Positions 47,585 to 57,581 are shown, numbered from the stretch's first letter. The stretch: DNA of 64,000 bases from JAGNXB01 sp942490895 (GCA_942490895.1 CALNZC010000052.1:248001-312000); one strand, 5' to 3'. Notes: a model not told the origin generated them from the sequence alone. Made by a program: numbers and translations.

Positions 47585-48246
47585 TCTTCTTCGTTTGCTA
47601 CTGCAACAGCATCCCCGTCTGATTGTTGCCCGGGCTGCATAACCTCGGCAATAGCACGACGCCCTAACGGGAACTCCAACTGGGACTCTTCGATATCCGG
47701 AGCTTCGCCAATCTCCTCCTCCGCACCTCTGAAATCCTTGAGCTTGGGCAGATCGTTCATGCTTTTCAAACCGAAGTAATCCATGAATTTCTCGCTGGTA
47801 CTATACAGCAATGGCTTACCTACTGTCTCGCCCCGACCAGAGATCACCACCAGCTCCTTTTCCAGCAATTTCTGAATAGAATAATCGCAACTCACTCCGC
47901 GGATGGCTTCCATCTCCGACTTGGGAACAGGCTGCCGATAGGCAATAATGGACAGTGTCTCCAGGGCCGCCGCTGAAAGCCGTTTCTTGGCCGTCTGTCG
48001 CAAATAGGTATGCACAGCCGCATGATAGGCCGGCTTGGTCATAAATTGATACCCACCGGCGATCTCGACAAGTTCGAAAGAATAAACACCTTCACTGTAC
48101 CTACCCTGAAGGTCTAGAATGACCTGATCGATCTCCTCCGGTGACAACTCGGTTTCAAAGGTGATTTCCAGACAATCCTGGATCTCGTCCCGGCTGATGG
48201 GACGATCGGCTGAAAAGATCAAACTCTCGATATGGGGGCTCAACAT
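47581..48246 (-). CDS. scpB: Segregation and condensation protein B
   Basis: 221 codons from ATG 48246 (a GTG two codons earlier is possible). It has two winged-helix domains: LSPHIESLIFSADRPISRDE, then TAKKRLSAAALETLSIIAYR-QPV and the IRGVSCDYSIQKLLEKELVV block that defines ScpB. LGKPLLY-like GKPLLYSTSEKFMDYFGLKS closes the core. An acidic tail (AVAVANEEE) follows. It forms the kleisin-associated dimer of the SMC-ScpAB condensin. ScpA is not in the window. Confidence 0.95.
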   Translation of the reverse strand: MLSPHIESLIFSADRPISRDEIQDCLEITFETELSPEEIDQVILDLQGRYSEGVYSFELVEIAGGYQFMTKPAYHAAVHTYLRQTAKKRLSAAALETLSIIAYRQPVPKSEMEAIRGVSCDYSIQKLLEKELVVISGRGETVGKPLLYSTSEKFMDYFGLKSMNDLPKLKDFRGAEEEIGEAPDIEESQLEFPLGRRAIAEVMQPGQQSDGDAVAVANEEE

Positions 48247-48294
48247 GTCCACTCGCTGCAGATTTTGCGCAAAGGTACAAAGCCGGAAGGCTTC

Positions 48295-49140
48295 CTACTC
48301 CACCTCTTTCAAAGTGCCACATTCAGCTTCCAAACGCGCCCGCACACTGATATTCTGGTTGGACAGCCAATCGGCAAACCTGCCACCATGTGCTTGCAGC
48401 CAAGGGGCTTCCGGATGAGTCAGCCATTCGGTATTCGCTTTCAGCGTCTGATGAATACACTCCTTTTGATCCAGATCTTCCAGCGACCATTTTTTCATCC
48501 AGCCATCCAATAATCGACTTGCGCGAAGAGGACCGCAGTGTTCCCAGGCAACCCGGTTCACTTTGGGATTGCCCTTCAGATATAATACGCCCTGATCATC
48601 CCCCGTTCGCAGGCCGGCGATACGCACGGAAGAGGCGTCCAGTTTCAGCTCATATATCATAGGGCCTTCTGTGAAATAAAGCATCCAGTTGCCATCATCA
48701 CTTCTGGCGACACGTCCGTAAGTGACTTCGCCGATCTCCTCCAACAGGGGTAAGTTCTTTCGCAGGGTCAGTTGCTCCTGCCAGGACATCATCCAGACGG
48801 CCAGTCCACCGGCAATCCCAAAGAAGACCAATGCACCCAGAACGACGTAGAAGGCGGATCGTCGTCTGCGTGCCTGCCGGGCTTTATTCCGGTCAGTATC
48901 TGCCAGTTTATCGATAGCAAATGCATACCCAAACCCATTTGGCCCTTTCTCCAGTTCGAGTAAAAACAGTTCGTCCTCAAGGAGCATCTGATAGGACTTT
49001 GTATCCCTGACATAGAAATCGACGATGGATATCTTCTGGTTAACCGTCACCATCACGTGACCCGATCGGCCGCCGTGGTAGAGCACGACACGATATTGCT
49101 GTCCGGAATCGGCAACGTAGGTCCAGTTGAGTTGAGCCAT
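48295..49140 (-). CDS. Single-pass membrane protein, function unknown
   Basis: 281 codons from ATG 49140 (MAQLNWTYVADSGQQYRVVL). The frame extends 39 codons upstream, but those encode repetitive DNRQP units translated from the intergenic GGTTGTC repeat and are rejected. A soluble N-terminal domain (VVLYHGGRSGHVMVTVNQKI) is followed by a basic stretch (KARQARRRR) and one membrane helix (VVLGALVFFGIAGGLAVWMM). A C-terminal domain with three Cys (AWEHCGPLRAS, QKECIHQ, EAECGTL) follows. It lies 48 nt upstream of scpB, same strand. No family recognised. Confidence 0.75.
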   Translation of the reverse strand: MAQLNWTYVADSGQQYRVVLYHGGRSGHVMVTVNQKISIVDFYVRDTKSYQMLLEDELFLLELEKGPNGFGYAFAIDKLADTDRNKARQARRRRSAFYVVLGALVFFGIAGGLAVWMMSWQEQLTLRKNLPLLEEIGEVTYGRVARSDDGNWMLYFTEGPMIYELKLDASSVRIAGLRTGDDQGVLYLKGNPKVNRVAWEHCGPLRASRLLDGWMKKWSLEDLDQKECIHQTLKANTEWLTHPEAPWLQAHGGRFADWLSNQNISVRARLEAECGTLKEVE

Positions 49141-49570
49141 TGGTGAAAGGTAGGGAATTCGGTGGGCAGTTGTCGGTTGTCGGTTGTCAGTTATCGGTTG
49201 TCGGTTGTCGGTTTTACAACGAGGTGAAACGTTTGGGAGCCTACCAGCCGTAGACATAATTCCTCGTTCCTGCGTTCCTGATTCCTGGTTGAGGCCGTGT
49301 CAATACCTGATTAGCGTTGACCTTTTGGAATTTGATATTTGAGTTTTGGGATTTATTTGTGATTTGATTTTTGTGATTTGGGATTTACCCTGTCGGTTGT
49401 CGGTTCGGTTTCCGATTTCGCACTTCCGACTTCCCCTTCGAAATAACGCCTCAACCCAATATCGAAATAACGGATTAGCTTCAGATTCCTAATCCTTCGC
49501 TCCAAGAGAAAAAATCCACAGCTGTCCACGAAAACTCCTTAGAATTGGTCACTTTTGGGAAAAATTGCCT
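49141..49570. repeat. Intergenic word-repeat cluster
   Basis: No gene. Several tracts of GGTTGTC units (49165-49215, again near 49390), GTTCCTGCGTTCCTGATTCC near 49266, GATTTG/GGATTT alternations at 49335-49385 and CGAAATAAC words near 49440-49470. Confidence 0.6.
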
Positions 49571-50935
49571 GTGGCCAAAGCACGTACTGTCTTCATCTGC
49601 TCCAACTGTGGCGCTACCGCCTCCCGCTGGTAAGGTCGTTGTCCATCATGTGAACAGTGGAACACCTTTGTTGAAGAAGTGGTCAGTAAGCCGGAAGCAC
49701 CACGCATCAGCCGCAGCGGACAGCCCAAGATCAAAGAGGCACCGCGGCGGATCGGCGATATCCCCTCCACCGGCACCAAGCGACATATCCTCCCCGACCC
49801 GGAATTCAACAGGACCCTGGGTGGCGGAATCGTGCCTGGATCAGTGACCTTGCTGGGAGGCAATCCCGGCATCGGAAAGTCCACCCTTCTCTTGCAGATC
49901 GCCGGTCGCATCCAGGGGAAAGTCCTCTATGTCTCCGGCGAGGAATCAGCAGAACAGATCCGCATGCGAGCCGGGCGACTGGCGTTCAACAATGCCGACT
50001 GCTACATCTTTACCGAGACGGATACCAGCGAGGTGATCAAGCAGGCCCGGGAGATGCAACCGGAGCTGGTGGTGATCGATTCCATCCAGACCCTCACTTC
50101 GCCCCACCTGGATGCTGTGGCGGGTACCATCTCGCAAATCCGGGAGGCCACCTCCGACCTGATGGCCCTGGCCAAAGAAACCGGTATCCCCGTCCTGCTC
50201 ATCGGTCATATCACCAAGGAGGGGCAGATCGCCGGACCAAAGTTGTTGGAACATATGGTGGACACGGTCCTCCAGTTTGAAGGCGACCGGCAATACACCT
50301 ACCGCATCCTGCGCACCCTGAAAAACCGTTTTGGTTCTACCGATGAAATGGGCATTTACGAGATGCGGGCAGATGGCCTTCATCCGGTAGAGAATCCCAG
50401 CCAGATTCTCCTCAACCAGCGTGAAGAAATCCTCAGTGGCAGTGCTATCGCGGCGACACTTGAAGGCAGTCGCCCGATGCTGATCGAGACGCAGGCTCTG
50501 GTCAGCACCGCAGTCTATGGCACACCTCAGCGATCTGCCACCGGATTCGACCTTCGACGCTTGGGGATGCTTTTGGCGGTCCTGGAAAAACGGGTCGGTT
50601 TTCACTTCGGGGCCAATGATGTCTTCTTGAATATGGCTGGCGGGATCCGAGTAGATGATCCGGCCATCGACATGGCCGTACTGGCCGCCTTGCTCTCCAG
50701 TCTTAATGACATCCCGATTGAACCGACCGAATGTTTTGCCGGGGAAGTCGGATTAAGTGGCGAGGTGCGGGCGGTGAGTCGCATCGACCTGCGGGTTCAG
50801 GAGGCGGACCGGCTTGGTTTCAAACGCTTCTTCCTCTCCAAGTACAATATGAAGGGGCTCAATACAAAGAACCTGAAGATGGAACTAGTGCCGGTGTCCC
50901 GGGTGGATGAATTGGCGGGCGAGTTGTTTGGGTAG
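49571..50935 (+). pseudogene. radA: DNA repair protein RadA with an in-frame TAA in the zinc finger
   Basis: From GTG 49571 the frame reads VAKARTVFICSNCGATASRW, then TAA (49631-49633), then GRCPSCEQWNTFVEEVV and on through the whole protein. The four zinc-finger Cys and the expected SRWxGRCPSC context are all present, so TAA replaces one codon (most simply CAA, Gln). Downstream are Walker A GGNPGIGKSTLLLQ, the RadA-specific KNRFGSTDEMGIYEM motif and the Lon-like C-terminal domain. RadA drives branch migration in recombinational repair. If the stop is real, only reinitiation (for example GTG 49679) could give a protein lacking the zinc finger. No frameshift is present elsewhere. Confidence 0.88.
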
Positions 50936-51134
50936 AATCAGTTCCTACTTTTGAACTATCGCCTGTTCAAAGTATATTTAACTGAGGTAGATCAGAAGCT
51001 CAATTTCGCCCATGCAGTCTCGCAACCACTGCAGATTTCAAGGCTTTACAAATAAAATGGGAGGATGAAATAGAGGTATGCGCTACTCGAGTAGCGGATA
51101 CAGTAATGTTATCGACAATCAATAAAACAAATTA

Positions 51135-52226
51135 ATGATTATACATCCAGACACTCCCATCCAGTTCCCCTGCGGCCTGACCATGCACAACCGGTTCATG
51201 CTGGCCCCCATGACCAACCAGCAAAGCCATGAGAATGGCATGCTCTCGGAGGAGGAACTGCATTGGCTGACCATGCGGGCAAAGGGTGGTTTTGGCCTGG
51301 TCATGACGTGTGCCTCTCATGTTCAGGAAGTGGGAAAGGGATTCCCTGGTCAACTCGGTATTTTCAGTGACCAATTAAACGAAGGACATATAAAGCTGAC
51401 AACCAGAATTAAAGAACTAGGAAGCTTAGCGGTCATTCAATTGCACCATGCCGGCATGCGCAGTCCTACGGAAGTTATCCATCAACAACCGGTTTGCCCT
51501 TCCGATGACGAGAAAACCAACGCCCGAGGCCTTACCCTGGAAGAAGTAAAACAACTCCGGGATGATTTTATCTCGGCAGCTGTTCGTGCGAAAACTTCTG
51601 GCTATGACGGTGTAGAAGTGCACGGGGCGCATGGTTATATCCTCACTCAGTTCCTCAGTTCGGAGATCAACCACCGCACGGATGACTATGGGGGCTCATT
51701 GGCAAACCGGTCACGGCTCCTGTGCGAGATCGTGGATGGCATCCGGGCGACTTGTGGCCCCGAATTCCTGCTGGGTGTCCGGTTGTCCCCCGAAAAATTT
51801 GGCATGGATATCCAGGAGATCCGAACGGTCTCCCAACGATTGATCGATGACCATAACATTGACTTTCTGGATATCTCCCTTTGGGATTGTTTTAAGGAAG
51901 CGGACGACAAACGATATCAGGACAGATCCCTGTTAGGACATTTCACATCCCTGGATCTCAAAAAGGTGTTCTTGACCGTAGCGGGGAAGATCCGATCCGG
52001 GAAAGACGTTCATACCATTCTCCAATCGGGTGTGGATTTTGTGACCATCGGACGATCTGGCATTCTGCATCATGATTTCCCACTTAAGGTCATCAACAAC
52101 CCCGACTTTGAACCCGTAGAAACGCTGGTTTCAAAGGAGTATCTCTTCCAGGAAGGCTTAAGCGGAAAATTTGTCGACTATATGCGCAGATGGCCGGATT
52201 TTGTCCTGCCGGAATCGACACCTTGA
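51135..52226 (+). CDS. NADH:flavin oxidoreductase of the Old Yellow Enzyme family
   Basis: 363 codons. A TIM-barrel FMN enzyme: the start NRFMLAPMTNQQSHENGMLS, the flavin-site IQLHHAGMRSP, the substrate-binding VEVHGAHGYILTQFLSSEIN (His/His pair region), RTDDYGGSLANRSRLLCEIV, and the phosphate loop VDFVTIGRSGILHHDFP. Such enzymes reduce activated C=C bonds with NAD(P)H. Substrate unknown. It is followed after 49 nt by a small membrane-protein gene that the IS interrupts. Confidence 0.92.
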   Translation: MIIHPDTPIQFPCGLTMHNRFMLAPMTNQQSHENGMLSEEELHWLTMRAKGGFGLVMTCASHVQEVGKGFPGQLGIFSDQLNEGHIKLTTRIKELGSLAVIQLHHAGMRSPTEVIHQQPVCPSDDEKTNARGLTLEEVKQLRDDFISAAVRAKTSGYDGVEVHGAHGYILTQFLSSEINHRTDDYGGSLANRSRLLCEIVDGIRATCGPEFLLGVRLSPEKFGMDIQEIRTVSQRLIDDHNIDFLDISLWDCFKEADDKRYQDRSLLGHFTSLDLKKVFLTVAGKIRSGKDVHTILQSGVDFVTIGRSGILHHDFPLKVINNPDFEPVETLVSKEYLFQEGLSGKFVDYMRRWPDFVLPESTP

Positions 52227-52275
52227 ATGCATTCAAACAACATTCATAAAAGCAGACAACACCAAAACCAGACAA

Positions 52276-52454
52276 ATGAACCGCAACGAACAAGAAGACC
52301 AAACGAAGCAAGAACTGCCTGGCGAAGCAAAAAAGGCAGAATCAAATTATGTTATAAATGCCTTTATTATTGGGCTCTTCATAGGAATTTCAATTTACAG
52401 CATTGCGATAAACGGTTGGGGGTTCTTTGCGTTCATTCCACTTTATCTAGCATC
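52276..52454 (+). pseudogene. Small two-helix membrane protein truncated by the IS
   Basis: ATG 52276 reads MNRNEQEDQTKQELPGEAKK, then two hydrophobic stretches (NAFIIGLFIGISIYSIAI, GFFAFIPLYLAS). The frame then runs into the left end of the insertion sequence. The pattern fits a common Bacteroidota small protein of about 65-75 residues whose last few residues would lie beyond the IS. I could not match them confidently after 53754. Confidence 0.6.
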
Positions 52455-53754
52455 AGTAGTGTCCGGTTATAAGTCGAACAGATTCAATTGGTTACAAATC
52501 TCACCGTCATTGTTTTGTAATCGAGTATTGCTAAATAGCTGATCTACAGGTGTTTTGTCAAATACTGATACGCTTAGAATTTGTAACATCTCGTTCATAG
52601 AGTGTAATGTCTTCAGATTTTGTTTCATTATTGCTACCAGAACAAATGTGCATACAGCTATCCATATTTGTGTTTTTACAGCATTCGGACTCTCCCCCCA
52701 AAACCGCTTTATTCTTAAGTGTTGCTTTATCCATTTGAAGAAAATCTCCACTTTCCATCGATTTAAATAAATAGCTACTAGCTCAGTTGCCTTGGCATCA
52801 AAATGATTGGTGAGATACACATAAGTAATATCATTTGCTGCATCGTAATACTTGACGCGTCTGAGTTTTTCCGGATAACCCTGATTAGCATAATACCCCT
52901 TGAACCGAATTATCTGATCACATCTTAGTCCTGTAGATTTATCTACTTCCAGCGAATATATACGTTCAAAAGATAGATTCTTCTTTGCGCGAATGACAAA
53001 ATATGACCCTGCTTGATGAATACGATGGAGCCGTTCCCAATCAAGATATCCTCTATCCATTACGTAAAATGCGTCCACCTCAAACTCGAGTATGTCTAAT
53101 ACATTGACATCATGGAGTTTACCGTCTGAAATATGGATAAAGCAAGGGATCTCACATCTAATATCAAGTAAGGTGTGGAGCTTGACAGCCGCTTTGTGCT
53201 TTCTGAATTTGGCCCACCAGAATACTTCCAGGCAGAGATCAATGGTCGTAGAATCCAGCGCATAAATCGTATTGCCTAGGTCAATAGCCTCCAGATCTCC
53301 CTGATACAATTTTCTGGCTTTGGCTATCAATGACTGAGCCAATGTTTCATAGATTCGATAATCCCGTTCTTCATTCGCATCAGCTAGAGTCGATCGCTTT
53401 ACACCTTTTGTCAAACCCAAATGATAAAGCTTCTCGGGATGTGCGTTCAGGCAGGTGATAATATCCCTAAGACTTTCCCTTTGAGATAGCTGTCCAAAGC
53501 TCATACAAAGGAACTGATGCCAGCAAGAAAAGTGTTTTACTCGGTAGTTCCCTCCATACTTGCCCACAAACCGTGCAAAGCTTTGCCGATGTATTAGTTG
53601 CATCATCTGAGAGAAGACATAGGTGCCATTGTTCATAAACCCTCACTTTTGAGGGCTATTCTAGATCAAATCCGTCACATTTAAAAATCAATATAGATGT
53701 CTGATATACTGTATCTTACAACGCATTCTTCTTAGAACTTAACCGGACACTACT
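52455..53754 (-). mobile_element. IS4-family insertion sequence, about 1.3 kb
   Basis: Bounded by imperfect inverted repeats. The left end reads AGTAGTGTCCGGTTATAAGT, and the right end, reverse-complemented, reads AGTAGTGTCCGGTTAAGTTC. It carries a single intact transposase whose stop lies inside the left repeat. I could not identify a clean target-site duplication: flanks are TCTAGCATC on the left and CCTTCAATC on the right. A flanking deletion or an old insertion is possible. Confidence 0.85.
52467..53636 (-). CDS. IS4-family DDE transposase (with N-terminal DUF4372-like domain)
   Basis: 389 codons. The N-terminal part (FVGKYGGNYRVKHFSCWHQF) matches the DUF4372 domain. The DDE residues are in IYALDSTTIDLCL, FYVMDRGYLDWERL, and the YREK-like YLNRWKVEIFFKWIKQHLRI segment carrying the catalytic Glu. 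No frameshift or stop interrupts it, so it may be active. Confidence 0.93.
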   Translation of the reverse strand: MNNGTYVFSQMMQLIHRQSFARFVGKYGGNYRVKHFSCWHQFLCMSFGQLSQRESLRDIITCLNAHPEKLYHLGLTKGVKRSTLADANEERDYRIYETLAQSLIAKARKLYQGDLEAIDLGNTIYALDSTTIDLCLEVFWWAKFRKHKAAVKLHTLLDIRCEIPCFIHISDGKLHDVNVLDILEFEVDAFYVMDRGYLDWERLHRIHQAGSYFVIRAKKNLSFERIYSLEVDKSTGLRCDQIIRFKGYYANQGYPEKLRRVKYYDAANDITYVYLTNHFDAKATELVAIYLNRWKVEIFFKWIKQHLRIKRFWGESPNAVKTQIWIAVCTFVLVAIMKQNLKTLHSMNEMLQILSVSVFDKTPVDQLFSNTRLQNNDGEICNQLNLFDL

Positions 53755-53967
53755 CCTTCAATCAAAACCTGGAAGATCGTGGTCATCATCAGCAACCACG
53801 CATGCCGTGAAGCATGATCTATATCCTATTTCAAGCAGAATGACCTTTGGATTACTAAACGATACGTAAATTAGTCTGACTGATGCTTCTCCAGGCTCTT
53901 TCCAAATGCTGGCGAAGTCGAAGAGAAGTATACAAGAGATGTAATAGTCATTACAGAAAAACACGAT

Positions 53968-55207
53968 ATGAAGTCAATGCTCTTTCTCCTTTTTCTTCTG
54001 TCAAGCAGCTTGACAGCCAATGCATCAGATACAACCATAACATTTATTCAGCACCAGTATGGTGACATAATCGAGATGGCTGAAAAGGAACGAAGGACGA
54101 CCCTCCTCTACTTTCATTTGCAGGTTGCGGAGCATGTCGCCTGATGAAAAAACTACCTTTAAAGACCCACAGGTCATCGAATACTTCCAGAAACATTTTA
54201 TCAATGCTGAAGTGAATACCCTCGAAGGCATCGGAGTAGAGACGAACAAAATCTTCAATGTCCAGCTCCATCCAACCTTTATCTTTTTAGACGATTCCGG
54301 AAATGAACTTCATCGAATTGTCGGCAAATTTACTCCGGAAGAATTTTTAAATCATGCACAACGTGCACAAAGTCGCCAGAACTCCCTTCCCTCTTTTCAA
54401 GAAAAATACAGTCGAGGGGATCGGCATTCAGAATTCCTGCTTGAATACATCTACCTTTTAAGAGATGCTGTACTTCTAGACTCGACCATGATTCATGAAT
54501 ACCTTCATTCCACTCAACCCGAATCCTATGAAATGGAAAAGAATATCCGATTTATCTATGAATTCTGCATTTATCGAAATCGAATCATAACCCCCTTAGC
54601 CTCACCCGCCTTTCAATTCCTATACCAAAACAAGGAGAAGTTTTACAATCATTTTGAAAAGGATCAGGTCGATGCGCGCATTGTCAGAAGGATCATTAAT
54701 CAAGCCATTTATCAGGCCATCGAGGAGCAGGATGAAGCCGCCTTCAATAATGGACTTGACCTGATCCGGGAATACGACACAGGACAACAATATGAGTATA
54801 AAGAAATGGACGGAAGAGTCACCGCAATGTTATTGAGTACGCATTTGATCTTATCTGCCCAGATGGAATTCTACCAACAAGGTGGAGACATCGATCGGTA
54901 CAGAGCCGTTCTTGCAGAATATATGCAAAAGATATGGAACGACTCGCGCCAACTGAACAGCATTGCCTGGACCATTTTTGAACAGTCTACAGATCCCGCC
55001 ACACTCAGGGATGCCTTGAAATGTGCAGAGCGCTCTGTGTACCTGAACAGGGGCTATAACAACACGGACACGTATGCCTGGTTGTTATTCAAACTCGGCC
55101 ACAGAAAAAAAGCAAAACGGCAGGCCCTGAAGGCCATTGAAATTGCAAAATCAACTGATCGAGATTTCTCTGGAACATCTGACCTACTGCATCAACTGGA
55201 AAAATAG
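53968..55207 (+). pseudogene. Secreted thioredoxin-fold protein with two -1 frameshifts
   Basis: ATG 53968 starts a signal peptide (MKSMLFLLFLLSSSLTANAS) and leads to ERRTTLLYFH. The frame then shifts at the TTT of 54117-54119. The next frame gives AGCGACRLMKK, a CxxC thioredoxin site. It shifts again at the six A of 54147-54152 into TTFKDPQVIEYFQKHFINAE. Restoring one T and one A yields LLYFHFAGCGACRLMKKTTF, a perfect thioredoxin-like sequence. Later NVQLHPTFIFLDDSG holds the cis-Pro, and the C terminus is helical with TPR-like repeats. The restored protein, about 412 residues, would be a periplasmic or secreted disulfide protein. Confidence 0.85.
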
Positions 55208-55667
55208 CATCAAACGACTCCTCCTGAAAAGATCAGTTGTTATCCATGTAAATGCTGAATGTGGACCTCCATCCGGTTTTGACATTCTAGAGCTGGATAA
55301 CCTCTCCCATGCAGGACAGTAGGACCACAGAATTCAGATCGACAATTTTCTCACCAATAGAAGAAAATTAGACTTATCTTGAAGAAGTAATTCTTCATAG
55401 CAGGGGCAGATGCCACATTGACGCAACAGCTTTTAATGCCGAAGTTCAATTCCTGCATCTGTCTATATTCAGTTTTCTTCGCTTTCCAATAATGATTTCT
55501 TTGAGAAGCGCTTTCCTAAGCGCATAGCTCTAAACACTTCATGTACAGCAACCGTTTCGGGGATCACCAAAGCTGTATGCCAGGAGAACAATACCCTGAT
55601 CAGGGTACATCAGTTAAGAGGATTATTATATCTGAACCAGCCTTGAATCGCAACTCAATACAGGAAG
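55208..55667. other. Intergenic, nothing recognised
   Basis: 460 bases without a plausible gene. A short AT-rich stretch precedes the cupin gene start. No repeats or hairpins stand out. Confidence 0.5.
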
Positions 55668-56238
55668 ATGAAAAGAGGAACATTTATTCTGGCCACTTTA
55701 CTAGCGATTCCATTCGCGGCCTGTGCACGCTTGAAAAATAATCTACTCATGAGAGCAGGAAAAGGATTCCAGGTCAAGGCCGGTGAAGCCCGATTCGGAA
55801 GTCAGCACTTCAAAATGAAGGGCGTTACGTTGAACATTCTGGATATCAAAATCTCAGGTAAGGATACTGGTGAAGACCTCGCAGGTGATCTTCGAGCAAA
55901 CCGGCCTGACACCCAACGGCGGTCCGCCTCTTCATATTCATCCATACCAGGACGAGTGGTTCTATGTGATCGATGGGGATTACCTGTTTCAGGTCGGTGA
56001 CGAAAAAATGAATCTGCAAAAAGGAGATACTATCTTTCTTCCCCGAAATGTGCCACATGCTTTTATCCAATTATCCGAAAAAGGAAAGATGATCGTTTCC
56101 TATCTACCCGCCGGTAAAATGGAAGATTTTTTCAAGGTTACAGATCAATGGGCCAGTCCCCCTTCGAAAGAAGATGTGGCGAAAGTATTTTCGGACCACG
56201 ACATGCAGGTCGTAGGGCCGCCACTCACCAGGCCATAG
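55668..56238 (+). pseudogene. Secreted cupin-domain protein, frameshifted
   Basis: ATG 55668 gives a signal sequence (MKRGTFILATLLAIPFAACA) and LKISGKDT-like text (LDIKISGKDTGEDLA). The frame then changes at the GG of 55884-55885. Removing one G gives GEDLAVIFEQTGLTPNGGPP, continuing in the other frame with the cupin metal-binding HIHPYQDEWFYVIDGDYLFQ and the second half LQKGDTIFLPRNVPHAF. The joined protein is about 189 residues. Such cupins are often small-molecule or sugar-modifying enzymes or sensors; no substrate can be named. Confidence 0.85.
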
Positions 56239-56501
56239 ATTGTCAACCATTTTAAATCAAGGTCAACGCTTCCACCTTCCGATTTCCATCGCACTGAAAA
56301 TGAAAAATGATATACCGAATGGGTGTTCTTCAACCCCTTCAGGGTTGCACGCTTCCGGACAATATACCCCGGGTTTCACCCAGGGCAAATCTCTTGAACC
56401 CTTCCATGGTTCTTTTTCAATGATTTGGGAGTCTTCCAATTTCCGCTTTCGCTTTCCCTGCCTCGCCGGCCAGGCGGGCGCTTTCCGCTTTCCGACTTTA
56501 A
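56239..56501. repeat. Dispersed repeat (CCCTTCAGGG and TTTCACCC words)
   Basis: Contains AACCCCTTCAGGGTTG, CCGGGTTTCACCCAGGG and GAACCCTTCCATGGTTC, three short inverted repeats in a row. Then come TTTCCGCTTTC words around a GCCGGCCAGGCGGGC palindrome. The same CCCCTTCAGGG element appears twice near 46870-46950. Confidence 0.6.
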
Positions 56502-57053
56502 TCACCCCGCCAACTCATACGACTTCTTCAACCAATCCATCACCTCCGGAGTAATGTCCTCCACACTGGCCAGATCGATCTGATGGGAACACATGGCGTT
56601 CTTCTTGGTAATGGCCCGAAGAACGCCTTGATCTGGTTGGCCTTTGACATTTAACCCGATTTCAAACCGGGTCTTGGTCGCCGGGGTGAGCAGAGCAAAT
56701 TGCTTCTTGCGCCGGTAACTGACATTGGCTTTCTTGGGGGCCACTTCCACGTCTTTACCCAATGCCATCAGGGCCTTATGCAGTTGGTCATAGATCGGAC
56801 GAAAATGCTCCTTGCCAACATATTGGGCAGCGATCTGTTCATCCACAGTAGTTTCGGGGGCAGCGGCCTCCTTGGCCATAGAAACGATCATGTTTGCATA
56901 CCCATGACCAAGTCCATGCTCCTTTTTCAGCCAGGATACACCTTCACTGAATTTAGCAAATCCCATTTTCTGAAGGCGACCGACCCAGTCCTCCAGGGAA
57001 ACACCCGTATTCTTTTTGAGGTTGTCGATCATGGTTTGTACTGCAGGATCCAT
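56502..57053 (-). CDS. DUF4287 + DUF5655 protein
   Basis: 183 codons. The N-terminal DUF4287 block is VQTMIDNLKKNTGVSLEDWV with WLKKEHGLGHGYANMIV. The C-terminal DUF5655-type block is FRPIYDQLHKALMALGKDVE, ...KKANVSYRRKKQFALLTPAT and HQIDLASVEDITPEVMDWLK. The fusion is common and has been linked by annotation to a DNA-binding or transport-like fold, but no activity is established. Cytoplasmic, single gene. Confidence 0.88.
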   Translation of the reverse strand: MDPAVQTMIDNLKKNTGVSLEDWVGRLQKMGFAKFSEGVSWLKKEHGLGHGYANMIVSMAKEAAAPETTVDEQIAAQYVGKEHFRPIYDQLHKALMALGKDVEVAPKKANVSYRRKKQFALLTPATKTRFEIGLNVKGQPDQGVLRAITKKNAMCSHQIDLASVEDITPEVMDWLKKSYELAG

Positions 57054-57132
57054 ACAATGTGGTGGATTTGGTCAGCGACTAATATAATGCCTTCAGATAA
57101 ACTTGTCTCCCCATCAACTGTTTTCTTTGCAA

Positions 57133-57537
57133 ATGATAGCACCCCACATCCTTGTCTTTTATGATGGCCACTGTGCCCTCTGCCAGTTCTGGGTTCAGTT
57201 GCTGATTCGTCGCGACCGGCATGATCGATTTCGATTCGCTTCTCTACAGTCTCCTCTGGCCCAGCGCAATGGCATCGCCCCGATGGAAGACAGCACCCCT
57301 GACTCTGTCATTGTCATGAAGGACCAGCTCATGCTGACTGAGTCTACAGCAGCCCTGACACTTCTGGCAACATTAGGTGGGTTGTGGTCCCTGTTCAGCA
57401 TCTTCCTGCTCCTGCCCTGTTCACTGAGGGATCCGGTCTATCGACTTATTGCACGATACCGGTACCGATGGTTCGGGCGAACGGATACATGCTATTTACC
57501 CCGGCCGGAATGGAAGGAGAAGTTTATAGATAACTAG
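57133..57537 (+). CDS. DCC-family (DUF393) thiol-disulfide oxidoreductase-like protein
   Basis: 134 codons from ATG 57133 (a TTG ten codons earlier opens the frame). HILVFYDGHCALCQFWVQLL gives the YDGxCxLC motif of the family. RFASLQSPLAQ, the DSVIVMKD strand and RYRYRWFGR near the end are typical. It has a thioredoxin-like fold and one hydrophobic segment (LWSLFSIFLLLPC). Redox substrate unknown. Confidence 0.88.
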   Translation: MIAPHILVFYDGHCALCQFWVQLLIRRDRHDRFRFASLQSPLAQRNGIAPMEDSTPDSVIVMKDQLMLTESTAALTLLATLGGLWSLFSIFLLLPCSLRDPVYRLIARYRYRWFGRTDTCYLPRPEWKEKFIDN

Positions 57538-57581
57538 GAAATAAATTATTGCGGTATTGCATTAGCCTGATCACATGCGTT

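Noticed and set aside
48295..49257. Upstream extension of the membrane-protein gene to 49257
   Set aside because: The extra 39 codons translate the GGTTGTC intergenic repeat (DNRQP units) and lack coding character; ATG 49140 is preferred.
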